A stretch of DNA of 64,000 bases from Dichetophora obliterata (lineage: Eukaryota; Arthropoda; Insecta; Diptera; Sciomyzidae), in contig OY986437.1 of NCBI GenBank assembly GCA_963920525.1, forward strand, positions 114,630,715 to 114,694,714. Reading direction: 5' to 3'. This document shows positions 1 to 12,309 of this stretch, piece by piece. Position 1 is the first letter of the stretch; each line of letters starts with the position of its first letter. The notes under the pieces were generated by a model, which had not been told where the DNA came from, did not search any database, and saw only the letters and a program-made list of their open reading frames with translations. Both the position numbers and the translations under genes were made by a program.

Positions 1-152
1 ACGCTACATACTTGGGTGCTGGCTCATCCCTCTAGGTCTCTGCGGTAATACGTTCGCACTTTCAGTGAGAACCAGTCTTTGGTTCATCCACGGAGTCGGC
101 ATATGTCAACATTGTTTTATTTACTGTATACTTACATGGCGCGAACCTATTC

Positions 153-218
153 GGCCTTTGTAGTCTAGTAGAGAGTGCGCTAGGCTATCAACCCAGAGGT
201 CCCTGGGTTTGGGCATGG
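153..218 (+). repeat. Degenerate tRNA-derived SINE head (family B)
   Basis: A stretch that reads like the left half of a tRNA, with an A-box-like TAGTCTAGTAG and a decayed B-box region near 205-216 (GGGTTTGGGC). The order and wording match the reverse complements of 21770-21843 and 49632-49702, so this is likely a decayed copy of the same SINE family rather than a working tRNA. No clear tail or target duplication was found. Confidence 0.4.
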
Positions 219-824
219 TTCTTTTCACTTTATTTTTCTTTCCTACATTTAAGAATTACGGAAAACTAAAACTGTGGTAAATGTGGAATTAAAGGACAGG
301 AACAACTAAGGGCTGGAAATGCTTGCCGAGGTTAAGGCATAACACTAGCCTTGGTTAAAAGCAATTCAGATTGTCTTTCACGGTTGTTTCGCCTAATCAA
401 TAATTCACATATGGTTCCCTATGGTAAATCTATCCCTTTCCTTTCAGATCAAAGACCAAACCTTGTTTGTATAAAGCGCATGCCTTGGTTCTTTAATCTT
501 TAAAAAAAAATTTTTATTATATAAGTAAAAGTTATTCGGTGTTTTTCCACCATGACTCTTGCGCTGGTTGCGCTTGTAAAAATATAAATAAAGAGCATTC
601 CCTTACTTTTCTAGAGCGCTAACCCTGGCGACAGTCACCTACCGAGCACCGAATACCGATTCACCGCATAGCGATTACCAAAGCATCGCATGCCGATTAC
701 CGAGCTTCGAATACCGATTCTACCTCCATCCGGACCTACAACCTCCGACAATCGACCGCTTACATTCACTCCTCCCTCACCAAAACTGCTGATGACGACG
801 ACTTTGTGCTGCATTGTATTATAT
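219..824. other. Intergenic; possible LTR remnant
   Basis: No gene seen. At 588-640 an AATAAA-like signal is followed by a GC-richer stretch. From 640 to 725 there is an imperfect short-period repeat built on ACCGATTACCGAGC-like words. This could be the end of an old LTR, but no partner LTR, primer site or coding region is present, so the call is weak. Confidence 0.25.
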
Positions 825-826
825 TA

Positions 827-2036
827 GGGGTATTCACACTGACTTGGGTAGTTGGGTAGATTGGCATATGCAGTACATTTTGTTTTTGTATAGTGCCATT
901 GTACCCATCTACCAATCTACTCGAGCTGACCCCCTGAGTTGTTTGGGTAGATTGATTTCTTGCCAAATTGGGTACTTTTGGCATGTGTTACCAGCTTTTG
1001 CAAAAATAGGCAATAATTGACCTAAGGGCATCAAATTTACAACATTTGTTGTCAAGGCTCGAATAATAAAAAAAAGTCATATCTCGAATAATAAAAAAAA
1101 GGCCCCACCTCCTATTACCGCCCACAAATCAATAAAAGCGCTTTATTTCAGGCGAATTCAGTTGTATTGCACTAAAATTTTGTAATTTAGTTCGTATGGT
1201 TAGTGTCGGACACTCAACCAAAAATAGGTGTGGCCGAACTATACCTACGCCTACTTTTCAGAAGTCATTATTATTAATGATTTGTGCATGTTTTTTTAAT
1301 AAAACTTGGTGTGTGTGTGTGCTAGGAGACCAAGTTTGGGTCGTAACTGTTAGACTAAAATTTGGTAATTCAGCTCGTATCGAACTATTTTTACGCCTCT
1401 TTTTCAAGGGATAAGCGAGGAGCGAAGCAAAGTGCGCCAAGTATAAGCTAAAATGAGCTGCAATTTTGGCAGCCGATTTTTCGAACACGATATTGTTTGG
1501 GAAACAAATTTTGCCACACCCTCTTTTACCGCCCTCAAATCAATAAAAATTCTATATTTTGGACGGTTTTGGATGTATTAGACTAAAATTTGGTAATTTA
1601 GTTCATATGGTTACTTCTGGAAACTGAACTAAAAATGGGCGTGGTCGCTCTACAGTTATGCCAGTTCAGATACATAAAAATGTTTTTCCGATCGGCATGA
1701 AAATTCTTCTATGGCACTTAGGCGGTCTGTGGCAGGAAAACGTCTGCCCGGGAGTACTAGTCAATGATAAAATGCTGTGAAGTTCACGTTAAAAATTATT
1801 CGTATATAAAATAACTTTTTTACGCCCAATTAATGACAAAAAATAATTTGGTGGCAACTTTCTTCCAGAAATTTCATTCATCTCTCATCAGCTACATAAG
1901 CCGGGAAGATCAAACAAATATGCAGCACTGCGCAAAACTATTCTACAAAGTACTCAATTGCAATTTAAGGTGCTCGCAATAATCAAAAGTACTCAACCTA
2001 CCCATACACAGCTACCCAAGTCAGTGTGAATACCCC
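827..2036. mobile_element. Non-autonomous TIR element, GGGGTRTTYAC family, copy 1
   Basis: The left end reads GGGGTATTCACACTGACTTG and the right end is its reverse complement (CAAGTCAGTGTGAATACCCC). Both sides are flanked by TA (825-826 and 2037-2038), as expected for Tc1/mariner-type insertion. There is no transposase inside. The interior holds two copies of a unit also found inside Helitron-like elements (1101-1260 and 1511-1662). Related ends occur at 24827/25920 and 53717/54133, so this is a family, not a chance palindrome. Confidence 0.75.
1101..1662. repeat. Two copies of a Helitron-associated internal unit
   Basis: Stretches 1101-1260 and 1511-1662 share the same order of words: CCACACC, TTACCGCCC, CAAATCAATAAAA, GACTAAAATTT, TAATTTAGTTC, then a GGGCGTGG-type block. 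The reverse complement of this unit forms the 5' part of the Helitron-like element at 61000-61190, and a plus-sense version is at 12310-12500. The unit was probably carried into the TIR element 827-2036. Confidence 0.55.
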
Positions 2037-2038
2037 TA

Positions 2039-4078
2039 TTATGTTAAGAAGAAAAGCATCAATAAAGCTTGGAATTATAATTTAAAAACAACATCGCTGC
2101 GCCTTTGCATTTATAAAGGTTAATGAAATTGCTTGTCATAAATTGGACATTAGGGCATAAGTTACTTGTATGCCCAATTGTCTGACTGAGACTCTATTTT
2201 AGCGGAGACGAGATATTTATAACCTTGTCTGGTCTTCTCTTCTTATTTTTACTAGTTCTTAATACAGTTTCATACTTAATTCTAACTTATCGACTTGCTG
2301 TACTTAGCATTTGAGCAAGATTGCCTTCCGCATCTTACATAATAATTTGGCCTATATCTTAATTGCTTTCTACTTTTTGTTTGGTTAAAGGACATCTTTA
2401 TGATGTTCTGAATCTTCATTCTATAAATTTAACATGATGCAAACAAGCCTACAGCGTGTTCCAAATGGGAGAATTGGGTCATATATCACAAGCATACTAA
2501 TAACAGCAATAAAATTTTAAGGGTATTAATGCAAAGTGGCAATCTTATAATTTGAGCAATTAGTTATTTTTATCAGCAGGTTGTATGAACAGCCCTTAAA
2601 TTCGATTGTTCATTTGCAGCATAAATAAGTTTTTAAGTTGTATTTTTCAATAAAATATTTGTTACTTCTGCTCCAATTCACAAATTCTTACCTTTCTCAT
2701 TGCTTTTTTACGGCTTCTGATAAGAAATTAATGAACTTTTGCTCACCTAAATCGAAGAGCAAATATATCTGGTTTGTGCGAAGGCTTCTTCATACAAATT
2801 TAACAGTTCATTTATAAGTCTGATAAACTTAAACAGTTTCATTTTTCAAATTTCATTTTCATCGAATTATTATTTGGTGGTTGCTCAAAACGATTTAAAA
2901 ATAAAAAACTACTTGTAACTTTTAATCAAAAACCTATAACAACCCTATGAATTTTTTCTTCATTGTGCATTTCAACTATCATTATGTAAAATTTAAGACT
3001 AAACAATAATTAAAATGGACTACTTTAAGAGATATTGATTTTTTTTATTGAAAATTAGACTTATATTTTTGATCAAATATAACAGTTAAAATTTTACTTT
3101 AATTATTGCGATCAAAAATAAAGATGTAAAATTTGACAGGGCTATTTCTTAGTAACAATTAGTTCAAATTTTCAAAACAATTAATAGAGCAAATTTTTTA
3201 TGCTTTTACACCTATATTCGTAGCAGTTTTACACAGAGAAAAAAAACATTGCTATCGATCTTCATATCGTTGCATGTGATCGAAAAATAAAAGTCAAATT
3301 TTAACTGTTATTTTTAATCGAAAAAAAGTAAAATTTTTAGCTCTTATTTTTGATCGAAATAATATCGGTCAAAAAATAACGATTGTTTTAACGATTTAAA
3401 TAAATAAGTAAATAAAATAAATAATTTTTGCTTAAAGCTGCTTCACTATCAGAGAAATCATATAACTTTTTGCATGCTTATTTCATCAGAGTTCATCTGA
3501 CAGGTCTTCTGATAAATGTGTTTGCACTATAAGAAAATGATTAATTTTAAGCCTAATAATGGTTAAAGCAATTATGGTTCAGCGATTAAAAAAAAATAAA
3601 ACACAAGAGCTTTGTGGAACAGTCTTCGAAATTAAAAAACAAATCTGACTTCTCTGATAGATATAGAAAAAATTCTAATCCCAAAAAATCGTATGCTTTG
3701 TTGTTAGAGAAGTCATATAAAAAATAATATTGTGTTCATACTATAGTTTCTTTAGTTGGCAGTTTTCTCTACTTCATTTATTTGTAACTTTGCCGTACTT
3801 CGGCCCCACCTATAATTTTACATTATCTATCACAGGTTTTTTTTAACTTTCTAAAATTCTTTTCTATTTTCCTAATATTTTGTTTTATTTCTTTTAGTAT
3901 ATTAGTTCTTTTATTCTCATTATTCTACTCTTAATATGTATCTTTTACGACTTTGGCGACCGACATATAATAGATTCCGCCATGCGCACGTCCGCCATCT
4001 TTGTGAGCACTTGAATGTGACGTCAGTAGTGACAAGGAAGATAAAGTAAAACTGACTGAAAAAAAGCGTAGTAAAGTT
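2039..4078. other. AT-rich gene-free stretch
   Basis: No coding region recognised. Between about 3040 and 3400 there are repeated AACTGTTATTTTT and TTTTTGATCGAAA words on both strands. These resemble the internal repeats of the hAT MITE at 42454-43094, so a decayed relative may lie here, but I could not fix its ends. Confidence 0.35.
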
Positions 4079-4411
4079 GCGGCCGTAGCCTAGGGGTAGA
4101 CTGCGTTGCCCCTAAGCTGAGGAACCGCGGTAGCCCATGTTCAAATCCCATCTCAGACAATGTCTTTTTAATTAAATTAATTTTCTCTTCGGTCGTCACC
4201 TCTCTGCAGACAATGGCAAACCTCAGAAAGTAAAAACTGTCATGTAAAGTTTCTTGAGAACATAAACCGTTCGGAGTCGGTATTAAACTCGTAGGTTTAG
4301 TTCTCGATCATTTGTGATCAAACATTTAATAACACGCACAACACAATTGATCAATAAAAACTCGGGAAAAGCCCTTTCAAGGGCTGAAATGGCCAATATA
4401 TTTTTTTTTAA
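4079..4411 (+). mobile_element. tRNA-derived SINE (family A), copy 1
   Basis: The 5' head looks like a tRNA with A box TAGCCTAGGGG and B box GTTCAAATCCC (about 4150). It is followed by a tRNA-unrelated body with CTCTGCAGACAATGG, CGCACAACACAATTGAT and a 3' end at CAAGGGCTGAAATGGCC plus a T-rich stretch. Copies at 22247-22540 (+) and 27761-28113 (-) share the whole order. RNA polymerase III transcription is inferred from the boxes. Confidence 0.75.
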
Positions 4412-4436
4412 CATTTTTAGTTTTTTAAATGAAATA

Positions 4437-4661
4437 AACATATCGCTCATTTGCTCGAATAACGTCATAACTCAAGAAAGTCATTTTGCATAAAACGCAT
4501 TTAAAGTTTTCAATCACACCTTGTATGAAGAGAGAGAGAAAATCTTCTCACGCTGAAAATATTCAAAATAATAACCTACAATTTTTACAAAATATGAAGC
4601 ATGATATAAAGAACAATTCTGCATCATTATGATCGTTATTCGAGCAAATGAGCAATATATA
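4437..4661. mobile_element. Short MITE-like inverted repeat
   Basis: Arms of about 25 bp: GCTCATTTGCTCGAATAACG near 4445 and its reverse complement, CGTTATTCGAGCAAATGAGC, near 4630. They enclose about 170 bp of AT-rich non-coding DNA. No target duplication is evident. It lies directly 3' of the SINE copy. Confidence 0.5.
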
Positions 4662-4692
4662 AAAAAAAATTAAATATTTTTCAATACTATCT

Positions 4693-5990
4693 TTGATAAA
4701 AATTTCTTATCTTATTATTAACTATGACCTGGTAATGGTAAGTGGCGATTTCAACAAAAATTTACTCACTTATGATGTCGGTAAATTCGTGATGTATGAT
4801 AAGATATCGTCGATTGGATTATCGGTAGTCAATGAAACCATGCCCACACGGCATGGTAATAACGCAACTTTTAACCTTCTAGATTATTTTATTGTGTCGG
4901 ATCTTTCTGTGGTTTCATTATTTGATCAACTGTCTTTTGTCTCTTACCATGATTTAATTTTTGTTCTTTAAATGTTAGCATGTCACGTAACGTAGCACTC
5001 GAAGCGTGCTAACAAATATGGAAGCGGCAACCTACGTTAAGCAATTGGGAAACCTTCAGGTTGGCTAGAAATGTAATACTGTTCGTATTACAAGGCAGGC
5101 AAAAACGCGATACTATGCTGATGAGCGAAAAGCTCCCTTCCAAATAAAACTTTATGGAACAACATAAAAAAACTTGGTATACGTAATACAAACTCCAGTG
5201 AATGTCATATTGATCCGGAAACCCTAAATAACTTTCTTGTTAATTCTGCTGCTGTGTCTAGTGACAATTTGCCTTGTTATCCTTGTCAGTACATCCAACA
5301 ATCATTCAATTTTTCTCCGGTCAATGAAATGGATGTTGGTGAATAAAATCTAATGAAATATCTGATGATGGCATTCCTATTAGATTCATTTAGTTCTTAT
5401 TTCCTCACATTTTAAGCCCACTTACACATATAATTAACCATTGTTTTATATCATCGTCGTTCCCTGACTTGTGGAAAGTTGCTATTGTTAAACCAGTTGC
5501 AAAGAAGCACAATCCTTCTGGAGCTAATGATTTCAGACCAATAAGCATTTTGTCACCATTGGCAAAAGTATGCGAAAAACTCATGGCTCAGCAAATTACT
5601 AAATACTTGTTTGAAAAAAACTTTTATCCCCCTTTCAATCTGGCTTTCGGGCGTGGCATGGGTGTCTTCTGTTGTAGTTAAAGTAATTGATGATATTAGA
5701 CCTGAATATTATGCTGGATTTATGAGCTTACTCTGCTTACTTGATTTTAGTAAGGCTTTTGATAAAGTTAACCACATGTATTTATGTCGTAAGCTTAAGT
5801 TTCTCTTTGGGTTTTGTGATAGTGCTGTCAATCTCGTGTTTAGTTATTTGTGTAATAGGTTCCAACGAGTCAATGTTGGTCAAAGTTTTAACAGGTGTTC
5901 CACAATCCTTTATACCTGGTCCACTGTTATTTTCTATTTTTATTAATGATATTTTTAGTGTTTGCAAACATGCGTCTGTAGATGATCATT
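4693..5990 (+). pseudogene. Decayed non-LTR retrotransposon (endonuclease and RT, CR1/Jockey-like)
   Basis: The first part (4693-4971) reads as the C-terminal half of an apurinic-like endonuclease, with GDFN, then a block ending LLDYFIVSDLSVV and HDLIFV. From 5469 the reverse transcriptase follows: FRPISILSPLAKVCEKL, then, after a frameshift near 5650, LLDFSKAFDKVNH, then, after another near 5860, GVPQ and GPLLFSIFINDIF. The YADD catalytic box is not visible; the sequence breaks off just before it, where the next element begins. Stops and at least three frame changes make it inactive. The motif wording fits the CR1/Jockey group; the exact clade is inference. Confidence 0.8.
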
Positions 5991-6039
5991 TGACTGACCT
6001 ACAAAGCCGACAGACGGACGTGTTGTGTTTTGTTTCGCT

Positions 6040-7872
6040 TTATTTACCGTTGAAAATTTCACTCAAAAAGCACAGATTTTTAATAAAGAAACATTTCGGT
6101 AGTTCAAATGATAGTGATAAAGAATCTACTAGTGGTGGTGGGGAACCAAAGAAGCGAAAATATCGTAAAAACGATGATAGCTATTTGGATTTTGGTTTTA
6201 CTTTAATAGAAGCAAACAATGAAGAAAAAACCGCAGTGTGCTCTTTGCTTGAAAATACTATAATGCAAAAGTATGCTTCCAAGTAAATTAAAGCAACATT
6301 TCGAGACAATTCATCCAACTATGGCTGAAAAATCGCGTGATTTTTTCACCGAACATTACAAATTTTAATAAAAACAAAAAACGTGTTCACTCAGCAAGCC
6401 ACAGTACCTAACAACGCATTGTTAGCATCATTCAAGGTGGCATACAGGGTGGAAAAATGCAAAAAACATCATACTATTGCAGAAGAGCTTCTTCTACAGG
6501 CTGCTATCGACATGACATGGTGAATATTATGGTGGGAGAATCGGCTGGAAAATTAATTTCCAAGGTGCCCTTATCTAACAATACTATAAGTCGAAGAATC
6601 CATGACATAGCTGAGGATCTCAATTAGCAATAATTAGAAAAAATTCAAAGCAAGGAATTTGGTTTGCAACTCCATAGGCTACTGACAGTAATAATTATGT
6701 ACATCTTATTTGCTACGTACGCTTTCTGGCTGATAATATTTGTGTCGAAGTTATTTTATTCTGCAAAAGCATTACCGAGAGTGCGAAGGCCCAAGACTTG
6801 TTTGAAATCCTTGCCAAGTTTATTGCAGAAAATGGTTTGGATTGGAAAAAGTGTAATGGTGTATGTACTGATGGTGCTCGATCTATGTCTGGCAGGTATG
6901 GAGGTATACAAGCGCTTATTCATGAAAAAGTACGGAATGCTATGTTGATCCATTGCATCATTCTAAGGGAAGTTCTTGCGTCAAAGCCAATGAGCTCTAA
7001 ACTGAACTAGAATGTGTCATTGGTGCAGTAAACTACTTAAAAACTAGGCCTCTAAAGGCCAGACTTTTAAAAAATGGTTGCATAAATATGGGAGCTAAAC
7101 ATACGGCCCTGCTAAATAACTGCAGTTCACGATGGCTATCACGTGAAAATGTCTTATTTTGTGTGTTCGAATTACAACAAGAAATTCTCACTTTTTTACA
7201 GGAAGAACTTGAATGAAAACGCCAAATATTTTACTGAAATAGATTTTTTGCTAAAACTACCGTAGTTGTGCGAAATATTTGAGAAACTAAATAATTTTAA
7301 TCTTTCTTTGCAAAGCAACAACACGCACATTCTGAAACTATCGGTGATAATTGCGGTGTTAAAGAAGAAACTGCAGTTGGGGATAGAACAAATGAATGAA
7401 GGCAGCGGTCAAGATTGCTTACCGAAATTGTATAAATATGCGGCATCTAATGAATTGGTTGTCTCACAAGACCTGATGGCTCTTTTCACAGAACACCTAT
7501 CGAAGCTCACCGAATGTTTTTCGAATTGCGTGGATTCAAGATCCTTTACGTGCACAAGCTCCGCAAGGATTCACAACACAAGAGCAATAGATTCTCATTG
7601 AACTCTCTTGCGACAACAGTCTCAAAACTAGATTCACTAGTTTTGATTTGGTGGATATCGGTTCAAAATTAATATACAAATTTATCTTCGAAAACTTTAA
7701 AAATTTTCATTTCGTTTGCCACATCATATTTATGTTTTCAGCTGTAGCTGTAATCAAGAACAAATATCGTTCAAAGATCAATGTGGAGCAAGAAATGAGA
7801 GTAGCAGTCTCAAGTCTTATTGGCCGCTTTGAAAAACTGTGCGGAAATCGTCAAGCTCACCCGTCACATTGA
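6040..7872 (+). pseudogene. hAT-family transposase relic (ZBED5-like)
   Basis: Fragments appear in the order of a ZBED5-type hAT protein. An N-terminal basic stretch and DDSYLDFGF lead into a BED-finger remnant KLKQHFETIHPT (6280-6320). Then follow VGESAGKLISKVPLSNNTI (about 6530-6590), the core NGLDWKKCNGVCTDGARSM (6830-6900), LFCVFELQQEI (about 7155), a helical block CEIFEKLNNFNLSLQ (7266-) and a C-terminal KNKYRSKINVEQEMRVAVS ending in CGNRQAHPSH (7741-7872). Several frameshifts and stops are present, and the segment before the C-terminal dimerisation part is scrambled. A 3' flank with GGCGCC and GCGCCGCGGGTTGAAAAAG (8090-8140) looks like a decayed hAT terminus. It sits directly against the LINE relic upstream. 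Confidence 0.8.
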
Positions 7873-8150
7873 TATGACTGCGAAACTATCGTATTGTATT
7901 TTTTTCTTAAGTATTTTTTGTTGTTTTCTGTTCCAATTCTGAATTCTTATAAATATAACTCAGTTTCATAATGTGGATGTTTTAAATTTTGTGCCTATCT
8001 ACCTAACTTCTATTACTGTAGGTACCTATTTCTTTCGACTATAATTTGTATATAGTCACTATATCTATTCTAAATAGCTTACTAAAGTAGGGCGCCGTGA
8101 CAAAATACTAAAATTGTAAGTGCGCCGCGGGTTGAAAAAGAACTGGTGTA

Positions 8151-9015
8151 GTCCAAAAAGTTAATTATGTCCAGGGTAATTTAAGAATGTCGTCAAGTGT
8201 AACTCCTGTTAATATTAAACGTAAGTTACAACTCATTTTACCTATAATAACGTATTCTGATATAGTTTATAGTAAACTTGACTCATCCCCTCGTTTGAAG
8301 TTGCAAATTTCTTTTAACCACATAGCCTGTGGCCGAAATTCGACCATCTTTTTGAAATTTCAATCGTTTCTTTTCTCATTCTAAAGCGATGACCTTTCTT
8401 TAAGAAAATGTGTTGTACAAAGAAAATCTTTAGTTTTAAATTATCGCAATAATTTTGATATCAAAATAGCCGACATTTTTTTAAAAAATATATTCTGTAA
8501 AAACATTACCAAAAAAAAACTTTCGTACACCCTTATTTTTCTCAACCAGGGCTTTTCATACAAAAATACGTTGTACTAAAAAAAGTTATAGTTTTCGAGA
8601 TATCGTCATAACTTTGATGTCAAAATAAAGGGAATTTTTCAGAATTTACTATTTGTAAGAAATTTCACCATCACAATATATATTCACACATGTTACATAA
8701 AAAAATGCATATTGTAGGGTATCCGTAAGAGATGGCGAAAAATGTCTCAAGTACTTGTTGCACATATTATCAATGTCTAAAATTCGATCTTATCATCCAT
8801 CTCTTACAGTTAAGCTTTTATTTAATAAATGCTCTTTTAACGCTCATATTTCAGGTTGAAATTTCAGGCCCTGAGATTCCTTACTCAAATTAATATAAAC
8901 TTTCGATGTTACTATTTCAAGAAAAAGCAATGTTCTTATTGTCCCTAGAATTAACTCATTGAACTCGTCTTATCTATTTTTCATCAACACCATTAGACTG
9001 TGGTCAATCCTAATG
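8151..9015. other. Gene-free; diverged dispersed repeat
   Basis: No coding region recognised. The stretch 8400-8760 contains GTTGTACTAAAAAAAGT and ATATTGTAGGGTATCCGTAA words. The latter recurs in diverged form at 16315-16350, so part of this is an old dispersed repeat. Confidence 0.35.
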
Positions 9016-9017
9016 TA

Positions 9018-9869
9018 AAGGGTGTTTTTTAGCTGCATGAGAAGTTTCGATCGTTGTTGTCTATGGTCTGACAGGTGAGAATGTCAAATTGTGTTGACAT
9101 TACTGTTCAGTAAGGTTTGGCAATTTATCATGAATCGTTTAACGTGTTTAGTGATTAAGCTCATTTCTGGTTAAATGGCTTCGTCAACAAGCAAAATTGC
9201 CGTATATGGAGCGAAGACAATCCTCAAGCCATTAAAGAATCACCATTACATCCATTAAAATTGACTGTTTGGTGCAGTTTACACACTGGCTGCATCATCG
9301 GTCCTTATTTATTTCGAAATGAGGAAGGAGCTGTCGTTATGGTATATGGCGAGCGCTATTGAGCCATGCTGACTGATTTTTTGTTTCCAGAAAATTAATC
9401 AGCTAAACATCGACGACATTTCGTATCAACAAGACGGCGCAACTTGCCATACAGCGAGCTTAACCATCAATTTATTGCAAAATCAATTTGGTTACAACTT
9501 TATTTCCAGAAGTGGTCCTGTTAACTGGCCCCTCGTTCGTGCGACTTAACGCCTCTCGATTTCTTTTTATGGGGCTATGTTAAATCATTGGTTTATGCCG
9601 ACAAACCAGCAATTCTTAAAGCATTGGAAGCCAATATTCAAGCCACCCTTGAAGCCATACGTCCAGATTTATTGGAAAAAGTAATAAAAAATTTGACTGA
9701 TCGAATGGACTAGTATCTCGTAGCCTCGGCGGAAATATGCCGGCAATCATATATAAAAAATATATGCCAAGAAATTATCCACCAGATTACAACAATAAAA
9801 ATTCATTCCAACCATATTTCTGTCTTGCATTATTATTTAAAGTTTTCATGCAGCTAAAAAAACACCCTT
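9018..9869 (+). mobile_element. Tc1/mariner-superfamily element, copy 1 (internally decayed)
   Basis: Ends are inverted repeats (AAGGGTGTTTTTTAGCTGCA at left, matching reverse at right) flanked by TA at 9016-9017 and 9870-9871. Broken transposase words are in order: SKIAVYGA, WCSLHTGCIIGPY (about 9270-9310), QQDGATCHTA with the second catalytic Asp (about 9430), then CDLTPLDFFLWGYVKSLVY with the third Asp (9539-9600) and an IRPDLLEKVI tail. The spacing between the last two Asp, read across frameshifts, is about 36-37 residues. It is far shorter than a full element and frameshifted, so inactive. The sister copy is at 14370-15167 on the minus strand. Confidence 0.85.
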
Positions 9870-9871
9870 TA

Positions 9872-10467
9872 TAAACGCTTTGCGGAGTATTTAATATGTT
9901 ATTATTGTAATTGAATTGAATGTTATATAAGATTAGTGTTTTTATTATTTAATGTCGTACTACAAAAGAACATGGTTCTTGTTGTGTCTATGTTTTTAAA
10001 TAAATAAATAATAACAAACAATAATTTGATTTATTGGGGTGTTAACTTCCGTGTTTACCACCCCTTCACAAAAAACGAGCTATGTTGCTTGATTTATCTT
10101 GAGAGTAGTTTGACTGTTACTTTGTTTATATTTCGTTTGTTTTCCAATAAGCCAATCAGATTTATTTGCTTAGTTTCGATTGTTGTGTTTCTGTTGTTTT
10201 TGTGTGGATGTATTATCACACGTGACGTAGGCTACGCAGTACATTTCCATTTCTGCGAACTTATGACGGGATCTTACATATATTTTTCTTGTTGGGCATG
10301 CAAGTAAAGCCTGAAGTTTTTGATCAGCACTGAGGTCTTTTTCAAGAGAAAAAAGTTTTTAGAAGAACTTGGACAACGGGGATTGGCAGCACTAGGAAGT
10401 ATGCTTGGCATAGTGAGACTTTAAATCACCACACAACAATTCTTCCGAAAATAGAGAGGCTGAAATA
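9872..10467. other. Gene-free stretch
   Basis: AT-rich DNA with no recognised gene or repeat boundary. Short reading frames here (for example 10026-10307) give low-complexity hydrophobic translations without family resemblance. Confidence 0.3.
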
Positions 10468-11592
10468 TAGTGTTGCCGTTTGGATCCAATTGGATCCATT
10501 TGGATAATTTTTTCCTTCAAAAATTGATGGATACTTTTTTTTCAAGCCTAATTGGAAGTTTGGATACTTTTTTAAAAAATTTGTTTTAATATGAATGTAT
10601 GTTTTAGTTTGCAAAATATAAAAAGTAAGCAGTTCCTTAAATTCGACAAAAACCTTAAGATAAATTCTTAAGATTTTTCTTATCAAAAAATGCATTAAAG
10701 TAATCTATTTATAAAGAACTTATAAATTTTGTGAAAAATATTTTATTTCTGCCATACCCAAGCGACTTTTTAAAAAAATCTGTAATTTTTAACCCTTAAG
10801 TTTCTCGTAGCGACTGCAAATCGTACCGTTAAGTGCCATTATTTATAAATTATAAAAAAATGCACTTTGATTTTTTTATTTCCGATAAATTGGGACTAAA
10901 ATATTTTGAGACACTGTCTGAAAACGACTACTTGGTTTTACGCCACATAGCGAGAATAAGATGCATTAAAAAACTTATTTGGAATATGTTTTATGTATTA
11001 TTTACGTAAAAAAATTTCATGTCACTAAGGTAAATGTTTTGAATTAAATCTTATTTTTTTAACGTGCAATGTTAAGCTTTATAAAATTAAAAGTCAATAG
11101 CAACTCATATAATAAATTTCACACTAAACAACTTAATTATTTTTTTTTATGCAATTATATATTATTTTGTGTACTGATTTTGTCTAAATATTATGCTTAT
11201 AAAATAAATTTAATTAAAGGGCAATAGCAACACACATAAAAAACAGAAGTACTGAAATTTATATACCTTTTTATTTTTATTATACATGTTTTATTTCCTA
11301 TTTAATTAAAGGGCAATAGCAACACACATAAAAGACAGAAGTACTGAAATTTATATACCTTTTTATTTTTATTATACATGTTTTATTTCCTATTATTATA
11401 TTTTAATAAAAATATTTGTTATACTTAAAATTAAATTGTTATGGAAGCTTAAAAATTGGGTTTCATTATTTCAAAATATTAAAGTTGTATATTTATATAA
11501 ATGGATACTATTTTTTTCAAAAGTGGATACTTCTGGATACTTTTTTGACTTTTTCATGTATACTTTTCTTAGAATCGTTCGCGGCAACACTG
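10468..11592. mobile_element. Possible hAT-like MITE with short TIR
   Basis: The left end TAGTGTTGCCG and right end CGGCAACACTG are inverted (10 of 11). Such CAGTGTTGCC ends are common in hAT elements. The interior is AT-rich and non-coding, with repeated TTGGATAC/TGGATACTTTTTT words near both ends. The 8-bp flanks (ctgaaata and ctgcctac) match poorly, so the boundary call is tentative. Confidence 0.45.
11209..11392 (+). repeat. 92-bp tandem duplication
   Basis: Two adjacent 92-bp copies beginning TTTAATTAAAGGGCAATAGC (11209-11300 and 11301-11392) differ by about one base, so the duplication is recent. It lies inside the element 10468-11592. Confidence 0.9.
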
Positions 11593-12309
11593 CTGCCTAC
11601 GTAGTTGACAGAGCACACATGTTAGGTACACTTCATGTAACATTCTGGGAATATCTTTCCACATCATAGAATGAAGAGATAGAACGGCGTCAGTGGCTAG
11701 TGGCGCTCTCTGCCGCAGCGTCAGCTCGAAATGAAACCGCCGCCGTCTGTCAACGTTCTTACTTTCTCATACATTTTTATATAGTTGAATCAAATTGGAC
11801 CCATAGAATGGACCATTTAAGAGCTTGTCATGGGCAACTTTTGAACGAAATAATTTTTAAACATTGCGTTGTAGGAACCGAACTATCATTCCAAATAAAG
11901 ACTTTCATCAATATATTGATTTTTATGTATTTTATTTAGAAAACAACGTAGGAAGCTCTTATTGGATCACCCTTTAGTAATTCATGCTTCTGTTCTGTTT
12001 CCGTTTCTGGTTCTGTTTCTATTGGATTATTTGGTCATTTAGCTTGGCAGCGGTAGGAGGCAATTTTATGGTAGTTAGTGCAGTTTTACTTTGCCTTGCT
12101 GCCGCCTCTGTTGGATCATACGGTCATTTTGCGAGGTGATAATGGGGTGCTTTATAATTCTCTCTGCCGCACTGTCTCCTCTGTTGACGGTCATTTTGCG
12201 AGGAGGTGGTAAGGCAACTTTATCACGATTTTCCTCTGCTGTGCCACTGCTTCTGCTAGGGCCATAGGTATTATATAAAGCAGTGGCTGCTGTCCGTACG
12301 TGTTACTGC
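11593..12309. other. Gene-free; imperfect tandem words
   Basis: No gene recognised. The part 12020-12260 repeats GGTCATTTTGCGAGG and nearby GGCAACTTTATC/TTTTACTTTGCC-like words about three times with a period near 80-90 bp. This suggests an old imperfect tandem array with somewhat higher GC than the surroundings. Confidence 0.35.

Noticed and set aside
640..725. Satellite-like ACCGATT repeats
   Set aside because: Too short and imperfect to call a satellite; mentioned only as a possible LTR remnant.
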